A stretch of 13,348 nucleotides of DNA. Origin: an uncultured Nocardiaceae bacterium. GTDB lineage: Bacteria > Actinomycetota > Actinomycetes > Mycobacteriales > Mycobacteriaceae. Shown in pieces: positions 1 to 6,483 of this stretch. Every line of letters starts with the position of its first letter. Within the stretch, counting starts at the first letter, position 1. The notes under the pieces were generated by a model. That model was not told the origin of the DNA. It saw only the letters and a list, made by a program, of their open reading frames with translations, and searched no databases. The DNA lies in contig CAKZIX010000059.1 in assembly GCA_936936565.1 (NCBI GenBank), positions 1-13,348 on the forward strand, in the 5' to 3' direction. A program made the translations under genes and the position numbers.

Positions 1-144
<144 letters not shown>

Positions 145-153
145 TACCCGCCA

Positions 154-158
154 TCCTC
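154..158 (-). promoter_or_regulatory. Shine-Dalgarno of the amidotransferase gene
   Basis: The minus strand reads GAGGA nine nucleotides before the ATG at 144. This supports that start and shows the transcript has a leader, unlike several neighbouring genes that look leaderless. Confidence 0.55.
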
Positions 159-188
159 GCAGACGAGATCGCATGCACAATTGACGGC

Positions 189-1247
189 ATGCCAGCGCAA
201 GATGCCGCGACGCCGCGGCCGATCGACGGAGTCGACTTCGACATTTTGAGTGACTGGATGGACGGCAGCGGGCTGCCCACCGGTCCGATCGAACAGGTGG
301 CCCCGATCGGCGGCGGTACCCAGAACATCATGCTGCGCTTCACCCGCGGCGGCCGTGAGTTCGTGCTGCGCCGTGGCCCGCTGCATCTGCGCTCGAAGAG
401 CAACGAAGTGATCCGGCGCGAAGCCCGCCTGCTCGCCGCGCTGGCGTCCACCGACGTGCCGGCTCCGACGCTGATCGCCGCCTGCCCCGACGAGACCGTG
501 ATGGGCGCGGTGTTCTACCTGATGGAGCCGATCGACGGCTTCAGCCCGGCCACCACGCTGCCGGAGCTCTACCGCAACGACCCGAACGCGGTGCGCGAGA
601 TGGGCCTGGCCGCCGCGCGCGGGCTCGCCCAGCTCGGTGCCGTCGACTACGAAGCTGTCGGGCTGGGGGACTACGGGCGCCCCGACGGTTTCCTGGAACG
701 CCAGGTCACCCGCTGGATGGGCGAGCTGGAGACCTACTCGCGCAACGAGGGCTACCCAGGCCCGGACATCCCGGGTCTGCAGGACGTGGCCGACTGGCTC
801 GAACGCAACCGGCCCGCGCAGTGGAGCGCCGGCGTCATGCACGGCGACTGCCACATGGCGAACATGATGTTCCGCACCGACCGCGCCGAACTGGCCGCAT
901 TCGTGGACTGGGAGATGTCGACGATCGGCGATCCGCTGCTCGACCTCGGCTGGCTGCTGGCCACCTGGCCGGACGATCCGTCGCTGCGGGTGCTGGTGCC
1001 CACACTCACCCCCGACGTGGGGCTGGCCACCCGTGACGAGCTCGTCGCGGCCTACGGCGAACTGTCGCAGCGGCCGCTGGACGCGGTCGACTGGTACACG
1101 GTGCTGGCCTGTTTCAAGCTCGGCATCGTGCTGGAGGGCACGCACGCGCGGGCGTTCGCGGGCAAGGCGCCCAAGGCCGTCGGGGACATGCTGCACGCCG
1201 TGACGCTCGGGTTGTTCGCGAAGGCGCGTGGGCTCGCCGGGGTGTGA
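189..1247 (+). CDS. APH-family phosphotransferase (aminoglycoside phosphotransferase/choline kinase-like)
   Basis: The 352-aa protein has the protein-kinase-like APH fold. A Gly-rich loop (PIGGGTQN, about residues 39-46) is followed by a FVLRRGP strand and a conserved Glu in RREARLL (about 75-82). The Brenner-type catalytic motif HGDCHMAN is at 218-225 (catalytic Asp220, metal-binding Asn225). The metal-binding DWE is at 240-242 in FVDWEMSTIGDP, the place of the kinase DFG. The length is normal. Related actinobacterial proteins are mostly uncharacterised; some sit near acyl-CoA dehydrogenases and resemble the kinase domain of ACAD10/11, so a small hydroxylated or acyl substrate is likelier than an antibiotic. 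That is inference. The ATG at 189 lacks a clear Shine-Dalgarno; a weak CACAAT sits 7 nt upstream, so the mRNA may be leaderless. It is followed by the DinB-like gene on the same strand after 74 nt. Confidence 0.88.
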   Translation: MPAQDAATPRPIDGVDFDILSDWMDGSGLPTGPIEQVAPIGGGTQNIMLRFTRGGREFVLRRGPLHLRSKSNEVIRREARLLAALASTDVPAPTLIAACPDETVMGAVFYLMEPIDGFSPATTLPELYRNDPNAVREMGLAAARGLAQLGAVDYEAVGLGDYGRPDGFLERQVTRWMGELETYSRNEGYPGPDIPGLQDVADWLERNRPAQWSAGVMHGDCHMANMMFRTDRAELAAFVDWEMSTIGDPLLDLGWLLATWPDDPSLRVLVPTLTPDVGLATRDELVAAYGELSQRPLDAVDWYTVLACFKLGIVLEGTHARAFAGKAPKAVGDMLHAVTLGLFAKARGLAGV

Positions 1248-1309
1248 ACCTGGCGTGATCTCGACGAAAGTTGGCCGCTTGTCGGTGGCTGGTGGGGTGC
1301 GGGCGAACT

Positions 1310-1315
1310 TAGCCT
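1310..1315 (+). promoter_or_regulatory. Candidate -10 element for a leaderless DinB-like mRNA
   Basis: TAGCCT matches the actinobacterial TANNNT -10 consensus and ends exactly 6 nt before the ATG at 1322. Transcription would then start at or next to the A of the start codon. There is no Shine-Dalgarno in between and no obvious -35. This suggests the DinB-like gene has its own promoter, separate from the phosphotransferase gene. Confidence 0.5.
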
Positions 1316-1321
1316 GAGCCC

Positions 1322-1852
1322 ATGGCGATTGTTCCCGATACCAAAGACTGGACGTGGGTGCTGGACAAGTCCTGCCCGGAGTGCGGGTTCGATTCCGCTG
1401 CGGTCGCCTACGACGACATTCCGGTCCTGACACGCACGCATGCCGCGTTGTGGCCGGATGTGCTGGCGCGCAAGGACGTTCGGGTGCGTCCCGACGAATC
1501 CACTTGGTCCGCACTGGAATACGGCGCACACGTGCGCGACGTCTTCCGGATCTTCACCGAGCGGGTGGAACTGGTTCGCGCGCAAGATAATCCGACGTTC
1601 GCGAACTGGGATCAGGACATCGCGGCGATCGAGGGCCGGTATTGGGAGCAGGATCCGGTTCGATTGCGAGACGACGTGCTGGCGGCGGGCGAGAGCGCGG
1701 CCGGCGCCTTCGCGGCGGTGCCGGTGGCCGACCGCGGGCGCGGCTCGCGGCGCAGCAACGGCTCGATCTTCACCATCGACTCGCTGGCCCGCTACTTCGT
1801 GCACGACATCGTGCACCACAGCTACGACGTCGGCGCGAACACCGCACGGTAG
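1322..1852 (+). CDS. DinB-fold protein (putative metal-dependent thiol transferase family)
   Basis: The 176-aa protein looks like the DinB/YfiT four-helix-bundle superfamily, which includes mycothiol-dependent maleylpyruvate isomerase. Three histidines fit the usual metal site: His70 in EYGAHVRD, and an HxxxH pair His161/His165 in YFVHDIVHHSYDV near the C-terminus. The N-terminal part contains WTWVLDKSCPECGFD with a CPEC pair (Cys18, Cys21), which recurs in an actinobacterial subgroup. Many members use or detoxify with low-molecular-weight thiols; here the substrate is unknown. The start is chosen because the -10-like TAGCCT sits 6 nt upstream and the conserved block begins within ten residues. 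The 3' end overlaps the convergent hydrolase gene by 31 nt. I am confident of the family and not of the function. Confidence 0.82.
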   Translation: MAIVPDTKDWTWVLDKSCPECGFDSAAVAYDDIPVLTRTHAALWPDVLARKDVRVRPDESTWSALEYGAHVRDVFRIFTERVELVRAQDNPTFANWDQDIAAIEGRYWEQDPVRLRDDVLAAGESAAGAFAAVPVADRGRGSRRSNGSIFTIDSLARYFVHDIVHHSYDVGANTAR

Positions 1853-2997
1853 AGCTTGCGGCACCGGATGTCGGACATGATCGACATGCCGAGCCGGTTC
1901 ATCACATACGCGAACCCGAAACCGGTTGTGGGATCGGCAAACCCGAACGATCCGCCCATCCCGGTGGTGCCGTAGGCGCGGCCGTCGGAGCCGAAGCGGA
2001 TGCTGCGGCTCGGCTTGCGGAAGCCCAGATGGTAATTGCTGTGCACCTGCAGCACCCGATCATGGCCGGGCACGGAGGGCGGCACCTCGCGCCCCAGCTG
2101 ATCGAGCACGTCGGGGGTGATCAGCAGTTCGCCGGTGCGCGCGGCAGCGGCGCCGTAGACCCGCGCCAGCCCACGTGCGGTGCCCACGCCGTTGGAGCCG
2201 GGCAGTTCGGGTGCCAGGAATTCCCGTCCGGTGGTGCGGAAGGGGTTGATGGCCGGATTGCGCAACGACTTGCGGGCCAGGCTGGACGGCAGCACCAGGC
2301 TGGCGCCGAAGCGCACGTTGAGGTCGCGCTCGTACCGCACCGCCGCGACCGGTGTCGCCGGAATCGGAGTGGCCAGCGCGGCGGTGTCGACGTCGTCGGG
2401 CAGCCCGATGAAGAAGTCGACGTCCAGGGGCGTGGCGATCTCGTCGGCGAAGTAGCGGCCCAGCGAGCGGTGCCGCGGATCGGCGCGCCGGGCGAGTTCG
2501 CCCTCGTAGAGGCCGAGACTGATCGAGTGGTAGCCGTGCGCGGTGCCCGGCCTCCAGTAGGGGCGCTGCGCGGCCAGGGCGGCGGCCACCTTGTCGAGAT
2601 CCAGGATGTCGGTCAGCGTGAGGCGCTGGTCGATCGTGGGCAGCCCTGCCTGATGGTCGAGCAGCTGTTTGACGGTGACCTGCTCCTTGCCGTGCGCGGC
2701 GAACTCCGGCCAGTACGTGACCACGGGCTCGTCATAGTCGAGATGGCCCGCCGACACGAGCATGGCCAGCACGAACGCGGCCATGCCCTTCGTCGAAGAG
2801 AACACCGGGACCATGGTGTCGCGCTCCCACGGCTGTGTGCGCCGCCGGTCGCGGTAACCGCCCCACAGATCGACCACCAGCCGGTCGCCCTCGTAGACGG
2901 CTACCGCCGCGCCGATCTCGCCGTGCTGATCGAAATTGCGGCGGAAGGCATCGGCCACCGCGCCGAAGCCCTCGTCGACGTCCCCGTGCACGTGCAT
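1822..2997 (-). CDS. Serine hydrolase, beta-lactamase/EstB (LipD/LipP-like esterase) family
   Basis: The 391-aa protein is a class-C-beta-lactamase-fold esterase. The SxxK nucleophile motif is Ser67-Ser-Thr-Lys70 in PVFSSTKGM. The second catalytic element is Tyr156-His-Ser158 in GYHS, in place of YxN. A Gly-rich turn, GMGGSFGFADP (about 346-356), stands where lactamases have KTG. The sequence resembles mycobacterial proteins annotated as lipases/esterases (LipD, LipL, LipP) from end to end. No signal peptide or membrane segment is seen, so it is probably cytoplasmic. Likely substrates are short-chain esters; beta-lactam hydrolysis is unlikely. The frame is open for 65 more codons upstream, but that part is Arg/Pro-rich and non-homologous. 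The ATG at 2997, with TAGACT 8 nt before it, is the better start. It diverges from a second hydrolase and overlaps the DinB-like gene at the 3' end. Confidence 0.88.
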   Translation of the reverse strand: MHVHGDVDEGFGAVADAFRRNFDQHGEIGAAVAVYEGDRLVVDLWGGYRDRRRTQPWERDTMVPVFSSTKGMAAFVLAMLVSAGHLDYDEPVVTYWPEFAAHGKEQVTVKQLLDHQAGLPTIDQRLTLTDILDLDKVAAALAAQRPYWRPGTAHGYHSISLGLYEGELARRADPRHRSLGRYFADEIATPLDVDFFIGLPDDVDTAALATPIPATPVAAVRYERDLNVRFGASLVLPSSLARKSLRNPAINPFRTTGREFLAPELPGSNGVGTARGLARVYGAAAARTGELLITPDVLDQLGREVPPSVPGHDRVLQVHSNYHLGFRKPSRSIRFGSDGRAYGTTGMGGSFGFADPTTGFGFAYVMNRLGMSIMSDIRCRKLYRAVFAPTS

Positions 2998-3005
2998 GGG
3001 AAGTG

Positions 3006-3011
3006 AGTCTA
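3006..3011 (-). promoter_or_regulatory. Candidate -10 element for the EstB-like hydrolase
   Basis: The minus strand reads TAGACT (TANNNT) followed by 8 nt and the ATG at 2997, with no Shine-Dalgarno. A leaderless or near-leaderless mRNA is inferred. Together with the plus-strand -10 at 3111-3116 it places two divergent promoters inside the same 125-bp gap. Confidence 0.45.
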
Positions 3012-3110
3012 GAGCGAAGCACCCAGCGCGATTCCCGGGCGAACTGGCGGAGATGGCGCGACGCAGGAGCGGCGATGTTCGCCACTGTCCCCTCCAACGT
3101 TCGGGTGCCC

Positions 3111-3116
3111 TAGGGT
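3111..3116 (+). promoter_or_regulatory. Candidate -10 element for the short serine hydrolase
   Basis: TAGGGT fits TANNNT and ends exactly 6 nt before the GTG at 3123, so a leaderless GTG-initiated mRNA is likely. Between this site and the divergent -10 lies a small hairpin (GGCGA-TGT-TCGCC, 3071-3083) that could be a protein site but is too short to argue for strongly. Confidence 0.5.
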
Positions 3117-3122
3117 GAGCGC

Positions 3123-3929
3123 GTGCGTGGATTGGAACTCGTGGCGGACTGGCCGGTGGACAACGTCGCGGCGGCCGTCGTCGGCGCCGCATCCGCGACG
3201 GTGGGTCCCGCCGACCGGGTGTTCGAGCTGGCGTCGGTGACGAAACTGCTTGTCGCCTACGGGGTTCTGGTGGCGGTCGAGGAAGGCGCGATCGAGCTGG
3301 ACCAGCCTGCCGGTCCGCCGGGGGCGACGGTGCGGCACCTGCTGGCGCACGCGTCGGGGCTGGCGTTCGACGCCGACACGGTGCAGGCCGAACCCGGCGT
3401 CAAACGCATCTACTCCAGTGCCGGATACGAGGTGCTCGCCGAGTTCGTCGCGGCCCACACCGACATCGCGTTTCCGGAGTATCTGCGCCAGGCGGTGTTC
3501 GAGCCGTTGGGCATGTCGTCGTCGGAGCTGGCCGGGCCGGCCGGGCACGGCGCCCGCTCGACGCTCGCCGACCTGACGCGCTTCGCCCGCGAACTGCTCG
3601 AACCCCGGCTGATCAGTTCGCTGGGCGCGGCGACCGGCGTCCAGTTCCCGGAGCTGTCGGGCATCTTGCCCGGCTACGGGATGCAGCGGCCCAACGACTG
3701 GGGGCTCGGCTTCGAGCTGCGCGACGGCAAGTCACCGCACTGGACCGGCAGCCGCAACTCCGCGCGCACCTTCGGACACTTCGGGCAGGCGGGCACGTTC
3801 CTGTGGGTGGATCCGGACCTGCGCCTGGGCTGCGTGGTGCTCACCGACCGACAGTTCGGCGACTGGGCAAAGCCGTTGTGGCCCGCGCTCAGCGACGCTC
3901 TGGTCTCAGAAATCGCGCCAGGGGACTAG
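3123..3929 (+). CDS. Short serine hydrolase, beta-lactamase-like fold
   Basis: The 268-aa protein carries a SxxK motif, Ser38-Val-Thr-Lys41, in ELASVTKLL. It also has HLLAHASGL (72-80), typical of the family just after the nucleophile. A Tyr97-Ser-Ser99 motif (YSSAGYEVL) stands in place of YxN, and His219-Phe-Gly221 in GHFGQAGTF stands in place of the KTG/HxG strand. So all catalytic elements of a class-C-lactamase/DD-peptidase-like esterase are present in a body roughly 100 residues shorter than most relatives. The SxxK is only 38 residues from the start, so the usual N-terminal strands are cut short. No signal peptide is visible. The start is GTG, supported by the -10 six nucleotides upstream. 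The neighbouring divergent hydrolase belongs to the same superfamily but a different subfamily. Substrate unknown. Confidence 0.87.
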   Translation: MRGLELVADWPVDNVAAAVVGAASATVGPADRVFELASVTKLLVAYGVLVAVEEGAIELDQPAGPPGATVRHLLAHASGLAFDADTVQAEPGVKRIYSSAGYEVLAEFVAAHTDIAFPEYLRQAVFEPLGMSSSELAGPAGHGARSTLADLTRFARELLEPRLISSLGAATGVQFPELSGILPGYGMQRPNDWGLGFELRDGKSPHWTGSRNSARTFGHFGQAGTFLWVDPDLRLGCVVLTDRQFGDWAKPLWPALSDALVSEIAPGD

Positions 3930-4031
3930 CGCAACAGCGGTAACACAGGGCACACTAGTAATCAAGCACCACTCCAAAGACGACGTAGGCCGTTGGGGAA
4001 GACGTTCCTCGTCGATCCGGAGGTGTTTGAG
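3930..4031 (+). other. Intergenic leader upstream of the DUF3145 gene
   Basis: This 102-nt gap contains the only locally AT-rich patch in the area (CACACTAGTAATCAAG, near 3950-3966), a plausible promoter region, though no hexamer matches TANNNT cleanly. It ends in a strong Shine-Dalgarno. A TTG at 3993 is in frame with the DUF3145 gene, but the 13 residues it would add lie outside the conserved domain. Confidence 0.35.
4019..4023 (+). promoter_or_regulatory. Shine-Dalgarno deciding the DUF3145 start
   Basis: GGAGG ends 8 nt before the GTG at 4032, ideal spacing. It decides for the GTG start over the upstream in-frame TTG at 3993 and the GTG at 4023, which lies on the Shine-Dalgarno itself. 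Confidence 0.8.
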
Positions 4032-4547
4032 GTGCGCGCTTTGAACCAGTTCGCAGACGCGACGTCGGGTGTTGTCTACATTCACTCGGCGCCGGCTGCG
4101 CTGTGCCCGCATGTCGAATGGGCGCTCGCCGCGGCTCTGGAGTCGCGGGCCAAGCTCAACTGGACGGCCCAACCGGCCGCGCCAGGGTTGCTGCGTGCCA
4201 CCATCGACTGGATCGGGCCCGTCGGCGCTGCCGCCAAGATCGCCAACGCGCTGCGCTCCTGGTCGATGCTGCGCTTCGAAGTGACCGAGGATCCCAGCGC
4301 AGGCGTCGACGGCGAACGCTTCGCCTTCGTGCCGGGCCTGGGCCTGTGGCGCGGGTCCACCAGCGCCAACGGCGACGTGGTACTCACCGAGAACCGGCTG
4401 CGCACCATGATGGCCCTGGGCATGGAAGGTCTGGCCGCCGAACTCGACACCGCGCTCGGCACCGCCTGGGACGAAGCGCTCGAGCCCTTCCGCAGCGGCG
4501 GCGGCGTGGGCGCGGAAGTGACCTGGTTGCGCCGCGAGGTCGTCTAG
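4032..4547 (+). CDS. DUF3145 family protein
   Basis: The 171-aa protein, starting MRALNQFADATSGVVYIHSA, matches the actinobacterial DUF3145 family from the first residues. Family-typical stretches include CPHVEWAL (25-32), RSWSMLRFEVTEDPS (about 75-89), the ANGDVV segment and a C-terminal GTAWDEALEPFR followed by AEVTWLRR. The function is not established. No membrane segment, signal peptide or metal motif is seen, so it is probably a soluble cytoplasmic protein. It ends in TAG and is followed after 39 nt by a small acidic gene on the same strand, possibly co-transcribed. It converges on accD6. From memory the family also lies beside FAS-II genes in other Mycobacteriales, so a link to lipid metabolism is possible but unproven. 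Confidence 0.9.
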   Translation: MRALNQFADATSGVVYIHSAPAALCPHVEWALAAALESRAKLNWTAQPAAPGLLRATIDWIGPVGAAAKIANALRSWSMLRFEVTEDPSAGVDGERFAFVPGLGLWRGSTSANGDVVLTENRLRTMMALGMEGLAAELDTALGTAWDEALEPFRSGGGVGAEVTWLRREVV

Positions 4548-4586
4548 CGGAGTTTGCCGGTGCGACGTCGGGGGCAGCCATCGACT

Positions 4587-4847
4587 ATGACCACCCCGGA
4601 CGAATCGAACCAGCCCGATCCCAGCGACGAACAGATGCGCGACGCCAAGAAGGAAGCCGAAGAACTCGAGGCGCGGTACGCACCGGACGCCCGGCAGTCC
4701 GTGGTCGTGCCGGGATCCGACGGCACGCTGTCGGGCACGGCCTTCGCCGATGATGTGGAGCCGACGGAGGAGAACCAGTCCAACCGTCCGCCCCGCGAGG
4801 TACCCGGGCACAGCACACCCGCGGACCTGCAATCCCGCACGGAATGA
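4587..4847 (+). CDS. Small acidic, probably disordered hypothetical protein
   Basis: This 86-aa protein begins MTTPDESNQPDPSDEQMRDA. A short helical, possibly coiled segment rich in Lys/Glu (about 17-31, MRDAKKEAEELEARY) follows. Next is a hydrophobic strand-like block, SVVVPGSDGTLSGTAFADD (about 38-56), and then a Pro/Asn/Glu-rich tail. Asp and Glu are abundant and no known domain is recognised. The ATG at 4587 is chosen as the likeliest start; an in-frame GTG at 4560 and TTG at 4554 would add an Arg-rich leader that looks non-coding. Only a weak GGGG lies upstream. It follows the DUF3145 gene by 39 nt and its TGA stop lies inside a perfect palindrome. Similar short proteins with a VVVPGS-GTxSGTA block occur, I believe, in other actinobacteria; a homology search would settle whether the gene is real. 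Confidence 0.6.
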   Translation: MTTPDESNQPDPSDEQMRDAKKEAEELEARYAPDARQSVVVPGSDGTLSGTAFADDVEPTEENQSNRPPREVPGHSTPADLQSRTE

Positions 4848-4863
4848 AGGTGACCTTCATTCC
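4841..4863. repeat. Perfect 23-nt palindrome, copy 1
   Basis: Two 11-nt arms (left arm GGAATGAAGGT) flank a single central G at 4852 and are exact reverse complements. The left arm contains the TGA stop of the small acidic gene. Odd-length symmetry around one base is typical of dimeric-regulator sites, while the position just after a gene that converges with an operon suits a transcript-end hairpin. The hairpin would have almost no loop, so as RNA it would lose some inner pairs. Confidence 0.8.
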
Positions 4864-4873
4864 GGTAGGCGGG

Positions 4874-4890
4874 ATGAGGGTGACCTTCAT
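4874..4890. repeat. Palindrome copy 2 (one mismatch)
   Basis: ATGAGGGTGACCTTCAT repeats the inner 17 nt of copy 1 (4844-4860) with one change, A to G. Its centre (4882) is exactly 30 nt from the first centre, near three helical turns. A third partial half-site, ATGAAGGCGGTGAC, starts at 4889, and CTTCATGAAG at 4886-4895 is itself palindromic. Confidence 0.75.
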
Positions 4891-4969
4891 GAAGGCGGTG
4901 ACGTTGATTCGGTCCGGTTCGGCGATCCGAGGTCGGCCGATGGCGCGTCACGAGCCCTGGCACACGCAA

Positions 4970-4997
4970 AGACCCCCGACGACGTTGTCGGGGGTCT
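4970..4997 (-). terminator. Intrinsic terminator of the FAS-II operon
   Basis: A perfect 11-bp stem (AGACCCCCGAC / GTCGGGGGTCT) with a 6-nt loop lies 19 nt past the accD6 stop codon. On the minus strand the stem is followed by TTGCG, so the U-tract is very short, as is common in actinobacteria. On the plus strand no T-run follows, so the hairpin mainly serves the accD6 transcript, though it may also stop readthrough from the convergent plus-strand genes. Confidence 0.85.
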
Positions 4998-5016
4998 CGC
5001 TCGCTGGGTAGCTCGG

Positions 5017-6465
5017 TTACAGCGGGATGTTCTTGTGCTGTCCGCGGCGCTGCGGGGCGGCGGCCAGCGCGGCGGCGATCCGGCTGCGTGTGTGCTTGGG
5101 ATCGATCACCTCGTCGACCACACCGATGGACACGGCGCGGCCCACCCCGCCGGCGATGGCTTCGTGCTCGGCGGCCAGTTTGTCGTGCAACGCTTCGCGC
5201 TCGTCGTCGGGCGCGGCGGCCAGGGCCTTCTTGTGCAGGATGCCGACGGCGGCGCGGGCACCCATGACCGCGACCTCCGACTCCGGCCAGGCGTATACCG
5301 CGGTGGCACCCAGCGAGCGGGCGTTCATCGCGATGTAGGCGCCGCCGTAGATCTTGCGGGTCACCAGCGTCACTCGCGGTACCGACGCTTCGGCGAACGC
5401 ATGCAGCAGCTTGGCGCCGCGGCGCACCACGCCTTCCCATTCCTGGCTGACGCCGGGCAGGTAGCCGGGCACATCGACGATCACGACGAGCGGGATGCCG
5501 AACGCGTCGCACATGCGCACGAAGCGGGACGCCTTCTCCGCGCTCTCGGAGTTCAGGCAGCCGCCCAGCCGCAGCGGGTTGTTGGCGATGACGCCGACGG
5601 TGCGACCGGCCATGCGGCCGATGCCGACCACGATGCTGCGGGCCCAGTTCGCCTGCAGTTCCTCGAACGACGACTCGACCTCGCCGTCGGGGGACTGGAC
5701 GCTGTCGAGCAGCTCGTGCACCAGCGGCTTGACGTCGTAGGCCCGCTTCGCCGAGGCCGGCAGCAGCGCCTTGAGGTCGGTGTCGCCGTGCTCGGCCTCG
5801 CTCTGGTCGAACGAGCCCTGCGCGGACATCATCGTCACCAGGCGGCGCGCCCGGTGCAGTGCGTCGGCCTCGTCGTCGGCGACGATGTGGCACACGCCGG
5901 ACTTCTTGCTGTGCGCGCCGGGGCCGCCGAGGGTCTCCATGTCGACCGACTCGCCGGTGACGCTGCGCACCACGTCGGGACCGGTGACGAACACCCGGCC
6001 CTGCGGCGCCATGATCACGATGTCGGTGAGCGCCGGACCGTAGGCGGCACCGCCGGCGGCGAAGCCGAGCACCACCGAAATCTGCGGTACCAGGCCCGAC
6101 GCGCGGACCATCGCCTCGAACACGGTGCCGACGGCGTGCAGCGCCTCGACTCCTTCGGCAAGCCGGGCGCCGCCCGAATGCCACAGTCCGACAACGGGAA
6201 TCTGCTCGTCGATGGCGGTGTCGATGGCCTTGACGATGTGCTTGCAGCCGTCGACGCCCATCGCGCCACCCATGACGGTGGCGTCCGAGCAGTAGGCGAC
6301 GGTGCGCACGCCGTCGACCTCGCCGACGGCGGCCATCGCGCCCGACTTGTCGCGCTGATGCAGCGGACGCAGGGTGCCGGCGTCGAAGAAGTTCTGCAGC
6401 CGCACCATCGGGTCACGCGGATCGGTCGCGGTTTCCGGCCGCGCCTTGGGAGCCATGATCGTCAT
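5017..6465 (-). CDS. accD6: Acetyl-CoA carboxylase carboxyltransferase beta subunit AccD6
   Basis: The 482-aa protein is the carboxyltransferase subunit that, with a biotinylated AccA-type subunit, converts acetyl-CoA to malonyl-CoA for FAS-II. It begins MTIMAPKA and ends HKNIPL, like tuberculosis AccD6 (473 aa). Crotonase-fold landmarks include WHSGGARLAEG (95-105), GFAAGGAAYGPALTD (134-148), VTGPDVV (160-166) and SGVCHIV in the N-terminal half. In the C-terminal half are NNPLRLGGCLNSESAEKA (295-312), VDVPGYLPG (330-338) and YGGAYIAMN (373-381). An acidic stretch at about 255-267 (VQSPDGEVESSFE) is longer than in the tuberculosis protein. AAGGAAGGG upstream gives a good ribosome binding site. 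It lies 18 nt after kasA, last in the operon. Confidence 0.97.
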   Translation of the reverse strand: MTIMAPKARPETATDPRDPMVRLQNFFDAGTLRPLHQRDKSGAMAAVGEVDGVRTVAYCSDATVMGGAMGVDGCKHIVKAIDTAIDEQIPVVGLWHSGGARLAEGVEALHAVGTVFEAMVRASGLVPQISVVLGFAAGGAAYGPALTDIVIMAPQGRVFVTGPDVVRSVTGESVDMETLGGPGAHSKKSGVCHIVADDEADALHRARRLVTMMSAQGSFDQSEAEHGDTDLKALLPASAKRAYDVKPLVHELLDSVQSPDGEVESSFEELQANWARSIVVGIGRMAGRTVGVIANNPLRLGGCLNSESAEKASRFVRMCDAFGIPLVVIVDVPGYLPGVSQEWEGVVRRGAKLLHAFAEASVPRVTLVTRKIYGGAYIAMNARSLGATAVYAWPESEVAVMGARAAVGILHKKALAAAPDDEREALHDKLAAEHEAIAGGVGRAVSIGVVDEVIDPKHTRSRIAAALAAAPQRRGQHKNIPL

Positions 6466-6471
6466 AGCGAG

Positions 6472-6480
6472 CCCTTCCTT
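6472..6480 (-). promoter_or_regulatory. Shine-Dalgarno of accD6
   Basis: The minus strand reads AAGGAAGGG, six nucleotides before the ATG at 6465 and inside the 18-nt gap after the kasA stop. It fixes the MTIMAPKA start. Confidence 0.7.
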
Positions 6481-6483
6481 GCG

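Noticed and set aside
1642..3006. A 454-codon plus-strand frame antisense to the EstB-like hydrolase
   Set aside because: Shadow of a gene with SxxK and other family motifs on the minus strand.
3071..3083. Small hairpin GGCGA-TGT-TCGCC in the divergent hydrolase gap as an operator
   Set aside because: Five-base arms are expected often by chance in such GC-rich DNA; not strong enough to list as a site.
2998..3192. 65-residue N-terminal extension of the EstB-like hydrolase
   Set aside because: Arg/Pro-rich, runs into the divergent gene, and includes the -10 element; it looks non-coding.
3993..4031. Upstream TTG start for the DUF3145 gene
   Set aside because: The GGAGG at 4019-4023 and the family N-terminus both favour the GTG at 4032.
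6466..6483. A remnant of kasB between kasA and accD6
   Set aside because: The gap is only 18 nt and holds just the accD6 ribosome binding site, so no pseudogene can be present.
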